Shown here one piece after another: positions 28,539 through 37,655 of a DNA stretch of 64,000 bases. The stretch covers positions 189,084 to 253,083 of the forward strand of contig NZ_FNBG01000002.1 of the NCBI RefSeq assembly GCF_900102215.1, written 5' to 3'. A program made the translations under genes and the position numbers. The notes beneath the pieces were generated by a model. That model was not told the origin of the DNA. It was given only the letters and a program-made list of their open reading frames with translations, and did no database searches. Numbering within the stretch: position 1 is the first letter of the stretch; each line of letters starts with the position of its first letter. The DNA is from Fontibacillus panacisegetis (GTDB lineage Bacteria; Bacillota; Bacilli; Paenibacillales; Paenibacillaceae).

Positions 28539-29042
28539 TTACAGCCCGATATGAGGCTTCATTTTTTGGAGCATTTTATCTCCGATTCCTTTGACCTTCG
28601 TCAGATCATTTATATTAGAGAATGCTCCATGTTGGTTACGATAATCCAAAATAGCCTGCGCTTTCTTCTCTCCGATTCCGGGGATATTTTGAAGCTCTTT
28701 GAGCCCCGCAGAATTAATGTGAATTAACCCATCGGAAGCATTAGCTCCTGCTGATGCTTTTTCGTTCGCACTGCCCTCGATGTCAGGAATGACAGCCGCG
28801 TCAGTAGCAATAGATTTATTTGCTTCATTACTAACCTCATTGTCTGCCCGGGCAGCTTTCTTGTCTGTCTTTGTTTCTTCACTTACACTCTCTGCCACGT
28901 TTTGAATAGATGCAGCTACTTTTTCAGTAATTGGTGTCCATCCCTCAATACCGGAAGAGCGAGCGCCTCCGATAGCAAACAACATCAATCCTGCCCCGAT
29001 CATAGCTGAAACTACGGAAGTAATAACAAACTCCTTTTTCAC
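28539..29042 (-). CDS. comEA: ComEA, membrane DNA receptor for transformation
   Basis: The 167-residue protein has an N-terminal membrane helix (VVSAMIGAGLMLFAIGG), a variable linker, and two helix-hairpin-helix repeats (LQNIPGIGEKKAQAIL and LTKVKGIGDKMLQKM) that bind double-stranded DNA. The GTG at 29042 follows GGGGAG by 6 nt; the frame continues upstream to 29162 but that part is non-homologous and runs into a repeat. It heads the comEA-comEB unit, divergent from comER. Confidence 0.93.
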   Translation of the reverse strand: MKKEFVITSVVSAMIGAGLMLFAIGGARSSGIEGWTPITEKVAASIQNVAESVSEETKTDKKAARADNEVSNEANKSIATDAAVIPDIEGSANEKASAGANASDGLIHINSAGLKELQNIPGIGEKKAQAILDYRNQHGAFSNINDLTKVKGIGDKMLQKMKPHIGL

Positions 29043-29138
29043 CCTGTTCTCCCCTATCTCAAAAGAATCTATCCACAATAGGTCATGAAGATCCTGCCAA
29101 GATGCATACACTGATAAAGATAAAAATTTATTAGAGTT

Positions 29139-29584
29139 ATTCAAGATTCGATGCCGATGCATTTCCAGTATCTCTTCGTGATCAAAAGATGACTTTTAAA
29201 AAAACCTTTTCTTCCATACAAGTTTAAAAAGTCAGGTTTTCAGCACCGAGAAGATTGAATGAAGCCAGGGACTGAGGAGCGGAGCGTACGTTGTTGGTAC
29301 GTGAGCACCGGAAGGCCCGGCTGAATTCAAGATTCGATGCCGAATTTGCTTTCAGTATCTCTTCGTGATCAAAAGATGACTTTTTAAACAACCTTTTTTC
29401 TTCCATACAAGTTTAAAAAGTCAGGTTTTCAGCACCGAGAAGATTGAATGAAGCCAGGGGCTGAGGAGCGGAGCGTACGTTGTTGGTACGTGAGCACCGG
29501 AAGCCCGGCTGAATTCAAGATTCGATGCCGAATTTGCTTTCAGTATCTCTTCGTGATCAAAAGATGACTTTTTAAACAACCTTT
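29139..29584. repeat. Tandem direct repeat, about 188 bp, 2.4 copies
   Basis: Copies start at 29139 (186 bp), 29325 (188 bp) and 29513 (72-bp partial), each opening ATTCAAGATTCGATGCCG. The two full copies are nearly identical over most of their length. Each contains a GTACG-type hairpin (CGTACGTTGTTGGTACG) and the AT-rich segment AAAAGATGACTTTTTAAA. The array fills the divergent comEA-comER intergenic region. From memory, similar sequence recurs in Paenibacillus genomes, but I could not search. Confidence 0.9.
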
Positions 29585-29602
29585 AAGGAAGGGGAGAACG
29601 GG

Positions 29603-30436
29603 ATGAAAGTTGCCTTTATTGGAACAGGATCAATGGGTAGCTTGCTCATTGAGGCTTTCCTGCGTTCCGGTGCTCTGCACCCGCATAACATCCATGTCAG
29701 CAACCGATCATCACATAAATCAGAGCTCCTGGCCCGGCGTCATCCCGGTATTAGTGTCTCTGGCAGTAATGCCGATGTCGCTCGTGGGAGCCATATTGTA
29801 TTTCTGTGTGTTAAGCCGCTGGACTATCCGGTTGTCCTCTCTGAAATTCGAGAAGCAGTAAGTGAAAAAACTATCATAGTATCTATTACGAGTCCCGTCC
29901 AAATTGAAGTTCTGGAACAGCAATTACCCGCCAAAATTGCAAAAATAATTCCAAGCGTTACTCACTCGGTTCATAGCGGTGCCTCACTCTGTATTTACGG
30001 TGATCGAATTCAATCGGAAGACCGTCTTCTACTAGAGCAATTGATGTCCTCCATCAGCATTCCTACGATCATTTGGGAAACCCAGGTAAGGATTGCATCC
30101 GATATTTCGAGCTGTGGGCCGGCTTTCATATCTTTCATTCTCCAGCAATGGGCGAAATCCGCAGCAGAGCTTACCGATATTAGCGAGCAAAATGCCCTCC
30201 GCCTCGGAGCTGAAATGCTCCTTGGTACAGGAAAGCTCTTAACCGAAGGCGGATTTACGCCTGAAGAACTGCAGAGACGGGTTGCTGTCCCCGGTGGCGT
30301 TACAGCCGAAGGGATCACCGTATTGAGCAGCAGTCTTCAGGGCGTATTCTCCAGTCTAATTCGAGCAACACACGATAAATATGATGAGGATCTTAACAAA
30401 CTGAGTCACTTATTTCCCGTAGACAGCTCCAATTAA
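29603..30436 (+). CDS. comER: ComER, pyrroline-5-carboxylate-reductase-like protein
   Basis: The 277-residue protein has an N-terminal Rossmann NADP-binding motif ([15 protein letters not shown]) and the C-terminal dimerisation domain with SCGPAFISF and [12 protein letters not shown] seen in ProC-type reductases. Position opposite comEA identifies it as comER, which is dispensable for transformation in Bacillus subtilis but has been linked to sporulation and biofilm control. Its stop codon overlaps that of the convergent leuS gene, leaving no room for a terminator. Confidence 0.9.
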   Translation: MKVAFIGTGSMGSLLIEAFLRSGALHPHNIHVSNRSSHKSELLARRHPGISVSGSNADVARGSHIVFLCVKPLDYPVVLSEIREAVSEKTIIVSITSPVQIEVLEQQLPAKIAKIIPSVTHSVHSGASLCIYGDRIQSEDRLLLEQLMSSISIPTIIWETQVRIASDISSCGPAFISFILQQWAKSAAELTDISEQNALRLGAEMLLGTGKLLTEGGFTPEELQRRVAVPGGVTAEGITVLSSSLQGVFSSLIRATHDKYDEDLNKLSHLFPVDSSN

Positions 30437-32877
30437 CCTACTACGATATTCACAAGTTTGCCAGGTACTGCAACGACTTTACGAATAGTTTTACCTTCAA
30501 CAGCTTGCTTCACGTTTGGCAGATTCATGCTATGCTCCTGCATCGCTGCCTGATCAAGATCCTTAGAGATTTTCGTCCGATCAACAATCTTACCGTTGAC
30601 TTGTACGACGATCTCTACTTCAGAATCAATTGTCCAAGCCTCTTCATAAGCTGGCCATGGCTCATAAGTCACACTGTCCTTGTGACCGAGACGCTCCCAC
30701 AATTCTTCAGCAATATGAGGAGCAAGCGGGGACAGCATTTGAACAAAGTTTTCTGCAGCAGCTTTTGGTAAAACATCTGTTTTATAAGCTTCGTTAATGA
30801 AGATCATCAGCTGGCTAATCGCAGTGTTAAAGCGCAGTGCCTCAAAATCCTCGGTCACTTTCTTAATCGTCTTGTGCCATGTGCGTTTGAAATCATCACT
30901 GCCGCCTTGATCAGCGATTTTATCATTCAGCTTGCCATTTTCACCTACGAACAGACGCCATACACGGGACAAGAAACGGTGAGTTCCTTCTACACCGTTA
31001 GCATTCCAAGGTTTGGTTGCTTCAAGCGGCCCCATGAACATTTCGTATACACGAAGTGTATCGGCGCCATATTCATTAACAATTTCATCCGGATTAATGA
31101 CATTGCCACGAGATTTACTCATTTTCTCGTTATTAGTACCGAGGATCATGCCTTGGTTAACCAGCTTATGGAACGGTTCCTTAGTTGACACAACACCAAG
31201 ATCATACAGAACCTTATGCCAAAAACGTGCGTACAGCAAGTGCAATACCGCATGCTCTGCTCCACCAATATAGAGATCAACCGGAAGCCACTCCTGCTGC
31301 TTTTCTTTGGAGCACAGCTCTTGATCATTGTGTGGATCAATGTAACGTAGATAGTACCAGCAGCTTCCTGCCCATTGCGGCATGGTGTTTGTCTCACGAC
31401 GTGCTGGAAGTCCGGTTTCCGGATCGGTCGTATTTACCCATTCAGTTACGTTTGCAAGTGGAGATTCACCCGTACCCGATGGCTTAATATGATCGACTTC
31501 TGGCAGCAAAAGTGGAAGCTGATCCTCAGGAACTGGCTTCATTGAGCCATCTTCCAGATGCAAAATCGGAATTGGCTCGCCCCAGTAGCGTTGACGACTG
31601 AACAGCCAGTCGCGCAGACGATAAGTGATTTTTCCTTGGCCTTTCCCGTTTTCTTCAAGCCATGCAATCATTTTCTTGATCGCTTCTTCATTACGAAGAC
31701 CATTCAAAAACTCGGAATTTACGTGAGGGCCGTCTCCGGAATAGACTTCTTTGGAAAGATCGCCGCCTGCAACTACTTCAATAATCGGCAAATTAAATTG
31801 TTTGGCAAATTCATAGTCGCGCTCATCATGACCAGGAACCGCCATAATCGCCCCAGTACCATATCCAGCAAGTACATAATCAGCGATCCAGATTGGCACT
31901 TTAGCGCCGTTCACCGGGTTAATCGCGTATGCACCTGTAAAAACTCCTGTTTTTTCTTTTGCAAGATCCGTACGCTCCAAATCACTTTTGCGGGCAGCTT
32001 GATCCTGATATCCCTTCACAGCTTCACGTTGGGCTTCAGTTGTAATTTTCGCAACAAGTTCATGCTCAGGTGCAAGTACGGCATAGCTAGCGCCAAACAA
32101 TGTGTCTGGACGCGTTGTAAACACCTTAAGGCTATCTTCATGTCCTTCAATAGCAAAGACAACTTCAGCACCCTCAGACTTGCCAATCCAGTTGCGCTGC
32201 ATATCTTTAATGCTCTCGGACCAGTCAAGCTCCTCCAAATCATCGAGCAAACGGTCAGCATATTCCGTTATTTTCAGAATCCATTGACGCATCGGCTTGC
32301 GAATAACCGGATGTCCTCCGCGTTCACTCAAGCCGTCAATAACTTCTTCATTGGCAAGCACTGTTCCCAGTGCAGGACACCAGTTAACAGGAACTTCAGC
32401 TACATAAGCCAGCCCCTTCTTATAGAGCTGAATGAAAATCCATTGTGTCCATTTATAATATTCCGGATCAGTCGTGCTGACTTCACGATCCCAATCATAG
32501 GAGAAGCCCAGTGATTTAATCTGACGGCGGAAATTGTTAATGTTCTTAACAGTGATGTCGCGTGGATGCTCCCCAGTATCAAGAGCGTGCTGTTCCGCAG
32601 GCAAACCAAAGGCATCCCAACCCATTGGATGGAGTACATTGTATCCGCGCATCCGTTTGTAGCGTGACACAATATCTGTCGCTGTGTACCCCTCCGGATG
32701 TCCTACGTGAAGACCTGCTCCTGATGGATATGGAAACATATCGAGGGCATAAAATTTTGGTGTTCCTGGTACTTCGCGAGTTTTAAAAGTTTGGTGTTCA
32801 TCCCAATAAGCCTGCCATTTTGGTTCAATAGCTCCGGCTTGATAAAAATCATGATGCGCATTGTTTTTATCCGCCAT
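30433..32877 (-). CDS. leuS: Leucyl-tRNA synthetase
   Basis: The 814-residue class I synthetase carries [18 protein letters not shown] (HIGH-like motif), the CP1 editing domain, the catalytic KMSKS motif and a C-terminal anticodon-binding domain. It charges tRNA-Leu. The start is ATG 32877 behind GAGGAGG; the frame reads further upstream only because the T-box terminator happens to lack stops. Expression is governed by the T-box leader. It converges with comER, sharing overlapping stop codons. Confidence 0.98.
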   Translation of the reverse strand: MADKNNAHHDFYQAGAIEPKWQAYWDEHQTFKTREVPGTPKFYALDMFPYPSGAGLHVGHPEGYTATDIVSRYKRMRGYNVLHPMGWDAFGLPAEQHALDTGEHPRDITVKNINNFRRQIKSLGFSYDWDREVSTTDPEYYKWTQWIFIQLYKKGLAYVAEVPVNWCPALGTVLANEEVIDGLSERGGHPVIRKPMRQWILKITEYADRLLDDLEELDWSESIKDMQRNWIGKSEGAEVVFAIEGHEDSLKVFTTRPDTLFGASYAVLAPEHELVAKITTEAQREAVKGYQDQAARKSDLERTDLAKEKTGVFTGAYAINPVNGAKVPIWIADYVLAGYGTGAIMAVPGHDERDYEFAKQFNLPIIEVVAGGDLSKEVYSGDGPHVNSEFLNGLRNEEAIKKMIAWLEENGKGQGKITYRLRDWLFSRQRYWGEPIPILHLEDGSMKPVPEDQLPLLLPEVDHIKPSGTGESPLANVTEWVNTTDPETGLPARRETNTMPQWAGSCWYYLRYIDPHNDQELCSKEKQQEWLPVDLYIGGAEHAVLHLLYARFWHKVLYDLGVVSTKEPFHKLVNQGMILGTNNEKMSKSRGNVINPDEIVNEYGADTLRVYEMFMGPLEATKPWNANGVEGTHRFLSRVWRLFVGENGKLNDKIADQGGSDDFKRTWHKTIKKVTEDFEALRFNTAISQLMIFINEAYKTDVLPKAAAENFVQMLSPLAPHIAEELWERLGHKDSVTYEPWPAYEEAWTIDSEVEIVVQVNGKIVDRTKISKDLDQAAMQEHSMNLPNVKQAVEGKTIRKVVAVPGKLVNIVVG

Positions 32878-32922
32878 AATGTTAAATCCTCCTCTTAACA
32901 ACCTGTTATACTTTCTGATAAT

Positions 32923-33231
32923 AAAAAAAACCTCTCGATCCATAGCGTATCATCGCTAGGGACGAGAGGAAGTTTCCCGTGGTACCACCCTAGTTAGCGT
33001 CAGACATGCTTTGCCTTCCGCTCCCTTTACACCTTTAACGCAGGTAAGACGATGATGTTACACATTCAGTCCGGTATGATCCGGTGCTGCGGCCAAAGGC
33101 CGGTTTGCATCATAACTCCGAGGCGAGTTCATTTGTCATCTCCAACCGGCTTGCAGCAACCGCCGGCTCTCTGAATGGTTGATTCCAAACTAATAATCCT
33201 CATCAAAGTTCAATATATTCATTTTAAATCA
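32923..33231 (-). ncRNA. T-box riboswitch leader of leuS
   Basis: On the minus strand the leader contains the conserved T-box sequence AGGGTGGTACCACG (32991-32978), which in its alternative fold forms the antiterminator, followed by a terminator stem CCTCTCG...CGAGAGG (32969-32931) and a run of eight T. Upstream is a long structured Stem I region with ATGAACTCGCC, where CTC is the probable leucine specifier codon. Uncharged tRNA-Leu should pair with it and allow read-through into leuS. Confidence 0.95.
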
Positions 33232-33237
33232 CCAACC

Positions 33238-33267
33238 ATTATATAAAACTGTGACTATAAAAGTCAA
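33238..33267 (-). promoter_or_regulatory. Sigma-A promoter of the leuS T-box transcript
   Basis: TTGACT (33267-33262) and TATAAT (33243-33238) on the minus strand are 18 nt apart, placing the transcript start near 33231, just ahead of the T-box leader. Confidence 0.75.
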
Positions 33268-33340
33268 TGGCGAGACCTAACCTAAACCATTGCAAATGAA
33301 CCCGAGCACATGTTTGGATATGCTTAACTATCCTAAATGT

Positions 33341-33488
33341 GTTATAATTGCCGTAAATAAGAAGAAGAAGGAGCCATGCGCTAACATGACTCCCCAGTAA
33401 TAGCCGCTCTTAAGGGCGGTGGCTGCAACAAAAGGATAATGGACAAAAAGTAGACCGAATACCTTAGTGAGAGGGCGGTCTACTTTTT
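33341..33488 (+). ncRNA. Candidate antitoxin RNA opposing the Hol_Tox-type peptide gene
   Basis: An extended -10 element (TGTTATAAT, ending 33348) starts a plus-strand unit with no credible ORF: its two ATGs stop after two and four codons. It ends in the bidirectional terminator at 33445-33488, which overlaps the 3' end of the toxin message. An internal hairpin GCCGCTCTTAAGGGCGGTGGC is present. The convergent, 3'-overlapping layout matches type I systems such as txpA/ratA. The transcript itself is inferred. Confidence 0.6.
33445..33488. terminator. Bidirectional terminator shared by toxin and antitoxin RNAs
   Basis: AAAAAGTAGACCG pairs perfectly with CGGTCTACTTTTT. The toxin stop codon lies within the right arm, so RNAs from both strands share this complementary segment. 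Confidence 0.85.
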
Positions 33489-33563
33489 ATTATGGAAAGA
33501 AAGTATAAGAACAACTAAAGACGCAAATGAGATCATAAGCGTTAGTGTTTGAAATACTTCCAT
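33480..33563 (-). CDS. Small hydrophobic Hol_Tox-type (type I) toxin peptide, 27 residues
   Basis: The peptide begins MEVFQTLTLM, continues with a hydrophobic stretch (FASLVVLILSF) and ends HNKK, closely matching the family annotated as putative holin-like toxin, which includes TxpA/BsrG-like membrane peptides. A strong ribosome binding site, GGGAGGTGATG, lies upstream and can pair with TCTCCC in the leader hairpin TCTCCCGGAAGGGAG. A minus-strand extended -10, TGATATAAT, lies at 33630-33638. The gene is shorter than ordinary ORF cut-offs. An RNA on the other strand shares its 3' end. Confidence 0.8.
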   Translation of the reverse strand: MEVFQTLTLMISFASLVVLILSFHNKK

Positions 33564-33693
33564 CAGGCATCACCTCCCTTCCGGGAGACTAGCCGACCGC
33601 CCTTGCAAGCCTATTCTATTACTCGATTAATTATATCATAATTTGAAATATATGGTAGTTAATTGAATTCCAATGCTCACATTATTTTACTGT

Positions 33694-34608
33694 TCAAAGA
33701 TTAGCCTTTGCTAGATACCAACTCGGTATATGGGATCGAAAACCATTATATTCGTTGAAAATATCCTTTGCCTGATCCAGCATGATATCGATCTGCTCCT
33801 CTCCGAAAGGAATTGCCCAATGCACGGAGCTGATCTGGTTACTCGCGATATATAAGGCCATTAATCTGAAAAAAGCGTCAGGAACATCATCGTTAAAATA
33901 ACCGTTAATCCGTCCCGATGCAAAATAACCGCTGATCTCGGAGCACCAAGTAATACGGTTAAACTCCTCCCACGGATCGCCAAAGTCCAGCCTGTTAAAA
34001 TCAATGATTCCAAGCTCTTTTGTACCTGTTATGATCATATTACCGACATGATAGTCCCCATGCTGCAGCGACATTGGACGTCCCTCAAGCAAGTAGCGGT
34101 TCTCTTCAATATAACGGAGTATCGCTTCAGCTCCTTCTATATGAATTCCGCAAGCTTGATAGTTTTGTATGTATCTATCTATTTTTGAATTATAGTATTC
34201 TGCCCAAGAGGCATGAGAGCTGCCCCCGACGATTTCATGAATTGATCTCAGTGCTTTTCCAGCTTCAATTCCAAGAAGATATTGATCCTGTGAGCTTAAC
34301 CTGGGAATTGCGTCTCTGGCATCCTCACCTTCTACCCAAGTAAACAAGGAATATACTGATCGGCCTTGATTGCAAACTCCAAAATCGATAGGGCGTGACA
34401 TTAAAATGTCCATGTTATCAAGCTTTTTTACCGATTCAAATTCTAATTTACTGCGATCATAACGGGAAATGTCGGACATTCGCAGCAGCATCGCTCTACC
34501 ATCAGCAGCTTCAATATAGTATTTTTTATCTCTTGACCAGCCCTGTCGAATCTCTTCCATCGTTCTCCACGTGCCGGCTCCCGGTATCTCGCTAACAAAG
34601 TGAATCAC
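33694..34608 (-). CDS. APH-family phosphotransferase (aminoglycoside phosphotransferase-like)
   Basis: The 304-residue protein has the APH kinase core: the catalytic loop HGDYHVGN and the metal-binding IIDFNRLDFGDP, with FTWVEGEDARD upstream. Members phosphorylate antibiotics, sugars, choline or other small metabolites, and this sequence gives no clear substrate. It is monocistronic, between the toxin unit and a divergent dehydrogenase gene. Resistance to aminoglycosides should not be assumed. Confidence 0.8.
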   Translation of the reverse strand: MIHFVSEIPGAGTWRTMEEIRQGWSRDKKYYIEAADGRAMLLRMSDISRYDRSKLEFESVKKLDNMDILMSRPIDFGVCNQGRSVYSLFTWVEGEDARDAIPRLSSQDQYLLGIEAGKALRSIHEIVGGSSHASWAEYYNSKIDRYIQNYQACGIHIEGAEAILRYIEENRYLLEGRPMSLQHGDYHVGNMIITGTKELGIIDFNRLDFGDPWEEFNRITWCSEISGYFASGRINGYFNDDVPDAFFRLMALYIASNQISSVHWAIPFGEEQIDIMLDQAKDIFNEYNGFRSHIPSWYLAKANL

Positions 34609-34733
34609 TAAAACAGCACCTTCCCTCTCTTATTGTTACATTGACTTAATTCCAATTTCTCTCTGGTCCATGTTTCATTTCTGGAACTAGGTGAATATCC
34701 TGCATAAGATAAAAGTACATGGAGGATTATTTA

Positions 34734-35633
34734 ATGATTCCGAAATATCCTTATTACAGTGAAGAAGTACAATGCAAGCGGGTTCCTATTACTTTTCCGC
34801 CACAGCATCAGGATTTGCAGCCAGGACTTGAATATAAAATGAACCCTGTCCCGATCTCTGATAATCCGGAGTATAAGGGAAGCGGCAAGCTTGCCGGAAA
34901 AGTAGCTATTATTACTGGCGGCGACAGCGGTATCGGTCGTGCAGTTGCTATCGGATTCGCTAAAGAAGGGGCAGACGTAGCCATAGTATATTTGTACGAG
35001 CGAAAAGATGCAACTGATACCAAACGAATGGTAGAGTGCTACGGAGGACGTTGTCTTTTGATTGAAGGGGACCTTCGTCGGCCTGAATTTTCCACTGAAA
35101 TTGTTAACAGAACACTGCAATGCTACGGCAAAATAAATGTTCTAGTCCTTAATCAAGGAGTTCAATTCCCTCAGCCAAGCATCATGGACATCAGCAATGA
35201 GCAGTTGGAGGATACTTACCGTACGAACATTTTCCCTCACTTCTACTTAACTAAAGCCGCGCTCCCTCATCTTTGTCCTGGCAGTACGATTATAAGCACA
35301 GCTTCCGTTACAGCCTATGCTGGGGCTCCTCTGCTAGTTGATTATTCATCAACTAAAGGGGCTGTTGTATCCTTTACCCGCTCCTTGGCATTACAGCTGG
35401 TAAGTAAGGAGATAAGAGTAAATGCCGTAGCTCCCGGTCCAATTTGGACACCGTTAACTGTATCCAGCTATCCAGCCGAATACGTAAAAACCTTTGGATC
35501 CGATACACCAATGAAAAGAGCGGGTCAGCCATTTGAGCTAGCCCCAACGTACATTTATTTGGCGTCCGACGATTCCTCCTTCGTGACAGGGCAGGTGCTT
35601 CATGTTAATGGTGGAATTCAGACGGAAACCTGA
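34734..35633 (+). CDS. Short-chain dehydrogenase/reductase (YhdF/YhxC-type)
   Basis: The 299-residue protein has the SDR glycine motif TGGDSGIG, the LNQGVQ (NNAG-like) segment, the active-site YSSTK and the PGPIWTPL segment after it. The N-terminal extension of about 45 residues before the Rossmann fold, starting PKYPYYSEEVQ, is typical of the glucose-dehydrogenase-like general-stress SDRs of Bacillales. ATG 34734 follows GGAGG by 8 nt. NAD(P) specificity and substrate are unknown. Confidence 0.88.
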   Translation: MIPKYPYYSEEVQCKRVPITFPPQHQDLQPGLEYKMNPVPISDNPEYKGSGKLAGKVAIITGGDSGIGRAVAIGFAKEGADVAIVYLYERKDATDTKRMVECYGGRCLLIEGDLRRPEFSTEIVNRTLQCYGKINVLVLNQGVQFPQPSIMDISNEQLEDTYRTNIFPHFYLTKAALPHLCPGSTIISTASVTAYAGAPLLVDYSSTKGAVVSFTRSLALQLVSKEIRVNAVAPGPIWTPLTVSSYPAEYVKTFGSDTPMKRAGQPFELAPTYIYLASDDSSFVTGQVLHVNGGIQTET

Positions 35634-35641
35634 TCAGACAC

Positions 35642-35672
35642 GAAAGCAGCCCCGTCATGGTGAGCTGCTTTC
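35642..35672. terminator. Terminator between the SDR gene and ahbB
   Basis: GAAAGCAGC pairs perfectly with GCTGCTTTC. It lies between convergent genes. The T-tracts are short, so efficiency is uncertain. Confidence 0.65.
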
Positions 35673-35677
35673 ATAGT

Positions 35678-36139
35678 TTAAAGTGAGAAGCTACTCTTTT
35701 TAAGCTCCTCTGTACTAAAAAGCGTATCGTAGATCTCAACAGCTTGCTCACGGACAAACCGATTCACGATTTGAAGCACTTCTGATTCCGAATGTCCATG
35801 AATCATAGCGTATAAATTATACGGCCAATCTCGATAAGCTAGTCGACGATAACAATGGCTGACTTCAGGATAACCAGCTAATGTAAGCCCAGCTTCCTCG
35901 ATCTTCTCCTCTGCAAGTACGCAAACTAACAGACCATTCGCATTAAAACCGCTGTTTCTGTGCCTCAGAATAGCTCCAATTCTTTTGAGTGATCCGTCCG
36001 TCCGCATTCTTGTTAGCCGAAGCAGCAGTTCTTCAACCGTACAGCCTGCTTTACATGCCAGTTCCCCATAAGGATCGGGAGACAACGGCATTTCCCCCTG
36101 CAATTCACGAATAATCCTCAGGTCCGTATCGTCTGTCAT
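35678..36139 (-). CDS. ahbB: Siroheme decarboxylase subunit AhbB-like
   Basis: The 153-residue protein belongs to the Lrp/AsnC-like AhbA/AhbB family: an N-terminal winged-helix-like part (LRIIRELQGEMPLSPDPYGELA) and a RAM-like C-terminal part with EVSHCYRRLAYRDWPYNLYAMIHG. AhbA and AhbB together remove two carboxyl groups from siroheme to give didecarboxysiroheme. The gene overlaps ahbA by 35 nt. Assignment as enzyme rather than regulator rests on the pairing with ahbA and two NirJ-type radical SAM genes. Confidence 0.85.
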   Translation of the reverse strand: MTDDTDLRIIRELQGEMPLSPDPYGELACKAGCTVEELLLRLTRMRTDGSLKRIGAILRHRNSGFNANGLLVCVLAEEKIEEAGLTLAGYPEVSHCYRRLAYRDWPYNLYAMIHGHSESEVLQIVNRFVREQAVEIYDTLFSTEELKKSSFSL

Positions 36140-36614
36140 TCCGTTCTGTCCCTCGTTCCTTTTCCATATTCATAAACACTTTGAGCTTAAATAATTTCTC
36201 GGCCGGAAATTCATAAATATGTATCCCGCCGGCTGCTTCCTGAATCGAGCTCAGAATTCCAATTCGTTCCTCTTCAGTCCTCGTTGATAACGTAAACCAC
36301 ATATTTAATCTGCATCGACGACGGTAATTATGTGTTACACCTTTATTACTATTCACTACTTCAGCAGTGGCATAAAATAGCTCCTCCTTCACTTCAAGGG
36401 CATATAATCTACCTGAGTATCCAAGACGAGATGGATTAAAAACTCCTCCAAGACGCCTGATCATCCCTTCCTGCTTGAGTCGTCCCAGTCTTAGCAGTAC
36501 TTCCTCTGGCATCATCCCAAGTTCATTCGCAATCTCTTGCCAAGGCTGCTCCACAAAAGGAAGACCCTCCTGTAGACGGTTAATCAATGTCCGATCCTTC
36601 GCATCCAGTTCCAC
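36105..36614 (-). CDS. ahbA: Siroheme decarboxylase subunit AhbA-like
   Basis: The 169-residue protein is homologous in layout to ahbB: LDAKDRTLINRLQEGLPF at the N-terminus, LLRLGRLKQEGMIRRLGG, then GVTHNYRRRCRLNMWFTLS. The GTG at 36614 lies 5-6 nt after GAGGGAGGG; the frame extends upstream into the radical SAM gene without a better start. It overlaps ahbB downstream and follows nirJ2 with 2 nt between stop and start, indicating translational coupling. Confidence 0.86.
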   Translation of the reverse strand: MELDAKDRTLINRLQEGLPFVEQPWQEIANELGMMPEEVLLRLGRLKQEGMIRRLGGVFNPSRLGYSGRLYALEVKEELFYATAEVVNSNKGVTHNYRRRCRLNMWFTLSTRTEEERIGILSSIQEAAGGIHIYEFPAEKLFKLKVFMNMEKERGTERNDRRYGPEDYS

Positions 36615-36616
36615 CC

Positions 36617-37636
36617 TTAACCCTCCCTCACATTTTGTTTCAGTGGTCTTTTGTGACACCACGGTTCTTCCGCTAAATAGTTGCCACCACTATAATAAAA
36701 AGATCGAGCCCTGCAGCCACCGCAAGTCTTAATATCGGAGCAAGAACCACAAGCCCCTTCGTATTTCTTGAAATTTCGCAAATCCTGAAAGACAGAACTA
36801 TCTCGCCATATTTCATCAAAAGGCATATCTCGGACATTGCCGACTTTAACGGGCAAATACGGACAAATATGCACATCTCCATCCGGCAGCACCGAGCAAT
36901 ATGCAACGCCGGCCAGACATCCTCGTGTATAGCGCATTTCGATATTCATGCTTTTGGCAAGCGGCATAAACTGGGGAGCACAAGTGGGCTTGATCTCGAT
37001 TTCTGTATCCCGCTGTTTCTTAAGCACACTTCGGAGCACCGAGAAATAATGCTCATGCTTCAAAGCATCTTCTTCAATATGAACTGCTCGACCTGTCGGA
37101 ACGAGAAAAAACGGGTGCAGGGATGATACACTTAATTCCTCTGCAAGCTGCGCGACCTGTTCAAAATCGTCTACATTATCCTCTTTCAGTGTCATGTTGA
37201 TTTGTACCTTCAGGCCCGCCTGCTGTGCATAACGGATACCCTCTACTGCTTTTTCCCATCCATCAGCCGCATTTCTGAACCTGTTGTGTGATGATGGATC
37301 TGCGCTGTCAATACTAATGGCAACACCGGACAGACCAGCATCCTTCAACTCACGGGCTTTATCGGCTGTAAGCAGCGTACCATTGCTTCCCATTGCCGAG
37401 CGTAGCCCTCTGTCAGAGGCATAGCGAATCAAATCGCTCAGATCATCTCGAATAAGCGGTTCTCCACCGCTAAAAATGAGAAGCCGAAATCCGGCGGTAT
37501 GAATCTGGTCTATCAGACGGTAGCCCTCTTCTGTATTCAATTGCCCTTCAACCGAAGCATCGGGCCCGGAATCGCGGTAGCAGTGTTCACAATACAAGTT
37601 GCATCTTTTGGTCACATTCCAGGAAATAAGCATCAT
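36617..37636 (-). CDS. nirJ2: Radical SAM/SPASM heme-biosynthesis enzyme, NirJ2/AhbD type
   Basis: The 339-residue protein has the radical SAM iron-sulfur motif CNLYCEHC (C-x3-C-x2-C), the glycine-rich FSGGEPL, and a C-terminal Cys cluster (CSVLPDGDVHICPYLP, CGSCSDIKTCGGC) for auxiliary clusters. It resembles the NirJ2/AhbD group, which modifies porphyrin side chains anaerobically; AhbD turns Fe-coproporphyrin III into heme. It starts behind GGGAGG and lies 19 nt after nirJ1. Whether the product is heme b or a d1-like heme cannot be told from sequence. Confidence 0.85.
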   Translation of the reverse strand: MMLISWNVTKRCNLYCEHCYRDSGPDASVEGQLNTEEGYRLIDQIHTAGFRLLIFSGGEPLIRDDLSDLIRYASDRGLRSAMGSNGTLLTADKARELKDAGLSGVAISIDSADPSSHNRFRNAADGWEKAVEGIRYAQQAGLKVQINMTLKEDNVDDFEQVAQLAEELSVSSLHPFFLVPTGRAVHIEEDALKHEHYFSVLRSVLKKQRDTEIEIKPTCAPQFMPLAKSMNIEMRYTRGCLAGVAYCSVLPDGDVHICPYLPVKVGNVRDMPFDEIWRDSSVFQDLRNFKKYEGACGSCSDIKTCGGCRARSFYYSGGNYLAEEPWCHKRPLKQNVREG

Positions 37637-37655
37637 TTAGACCTCCCAAGATGAT

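Noticed and set aside
29224..29406. 60-residue minus-strand ORF in the comEA-comER intergenic region
   Set aside because: It begins in one repeat copy and ends in the next, has no proper ribosome binding site, and its existence follows from the 188-bp repeat structure.
29139..29584. CRISPR array
   Set aside because: The repeat unit is about 188 bp with no short repeats and unique spacers, and no cas genes are nearby.
31558..32514. 318-residue plus-strand ORF antisense to leuS
   Set aside because: It lies wholly opposite the leucyl-tRNA synthetase catalytic and editing domains, shows no family motif and has no ribosome binding site.
33694..34608. Aminoglycoside resistance gene
   Set aside because: Only the general APH kinase motifs are visible; the fold serves many metabolites and the context gives no sign of resistance.
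35678..36614. Pair of Lrp/AsnC transcription factors
   Set aside because: The tandem arrangement with two NirJ-type radical SAM genes and the conserved HNYRR/HCYRR segments fits siroheme decarboxylase subunits better.
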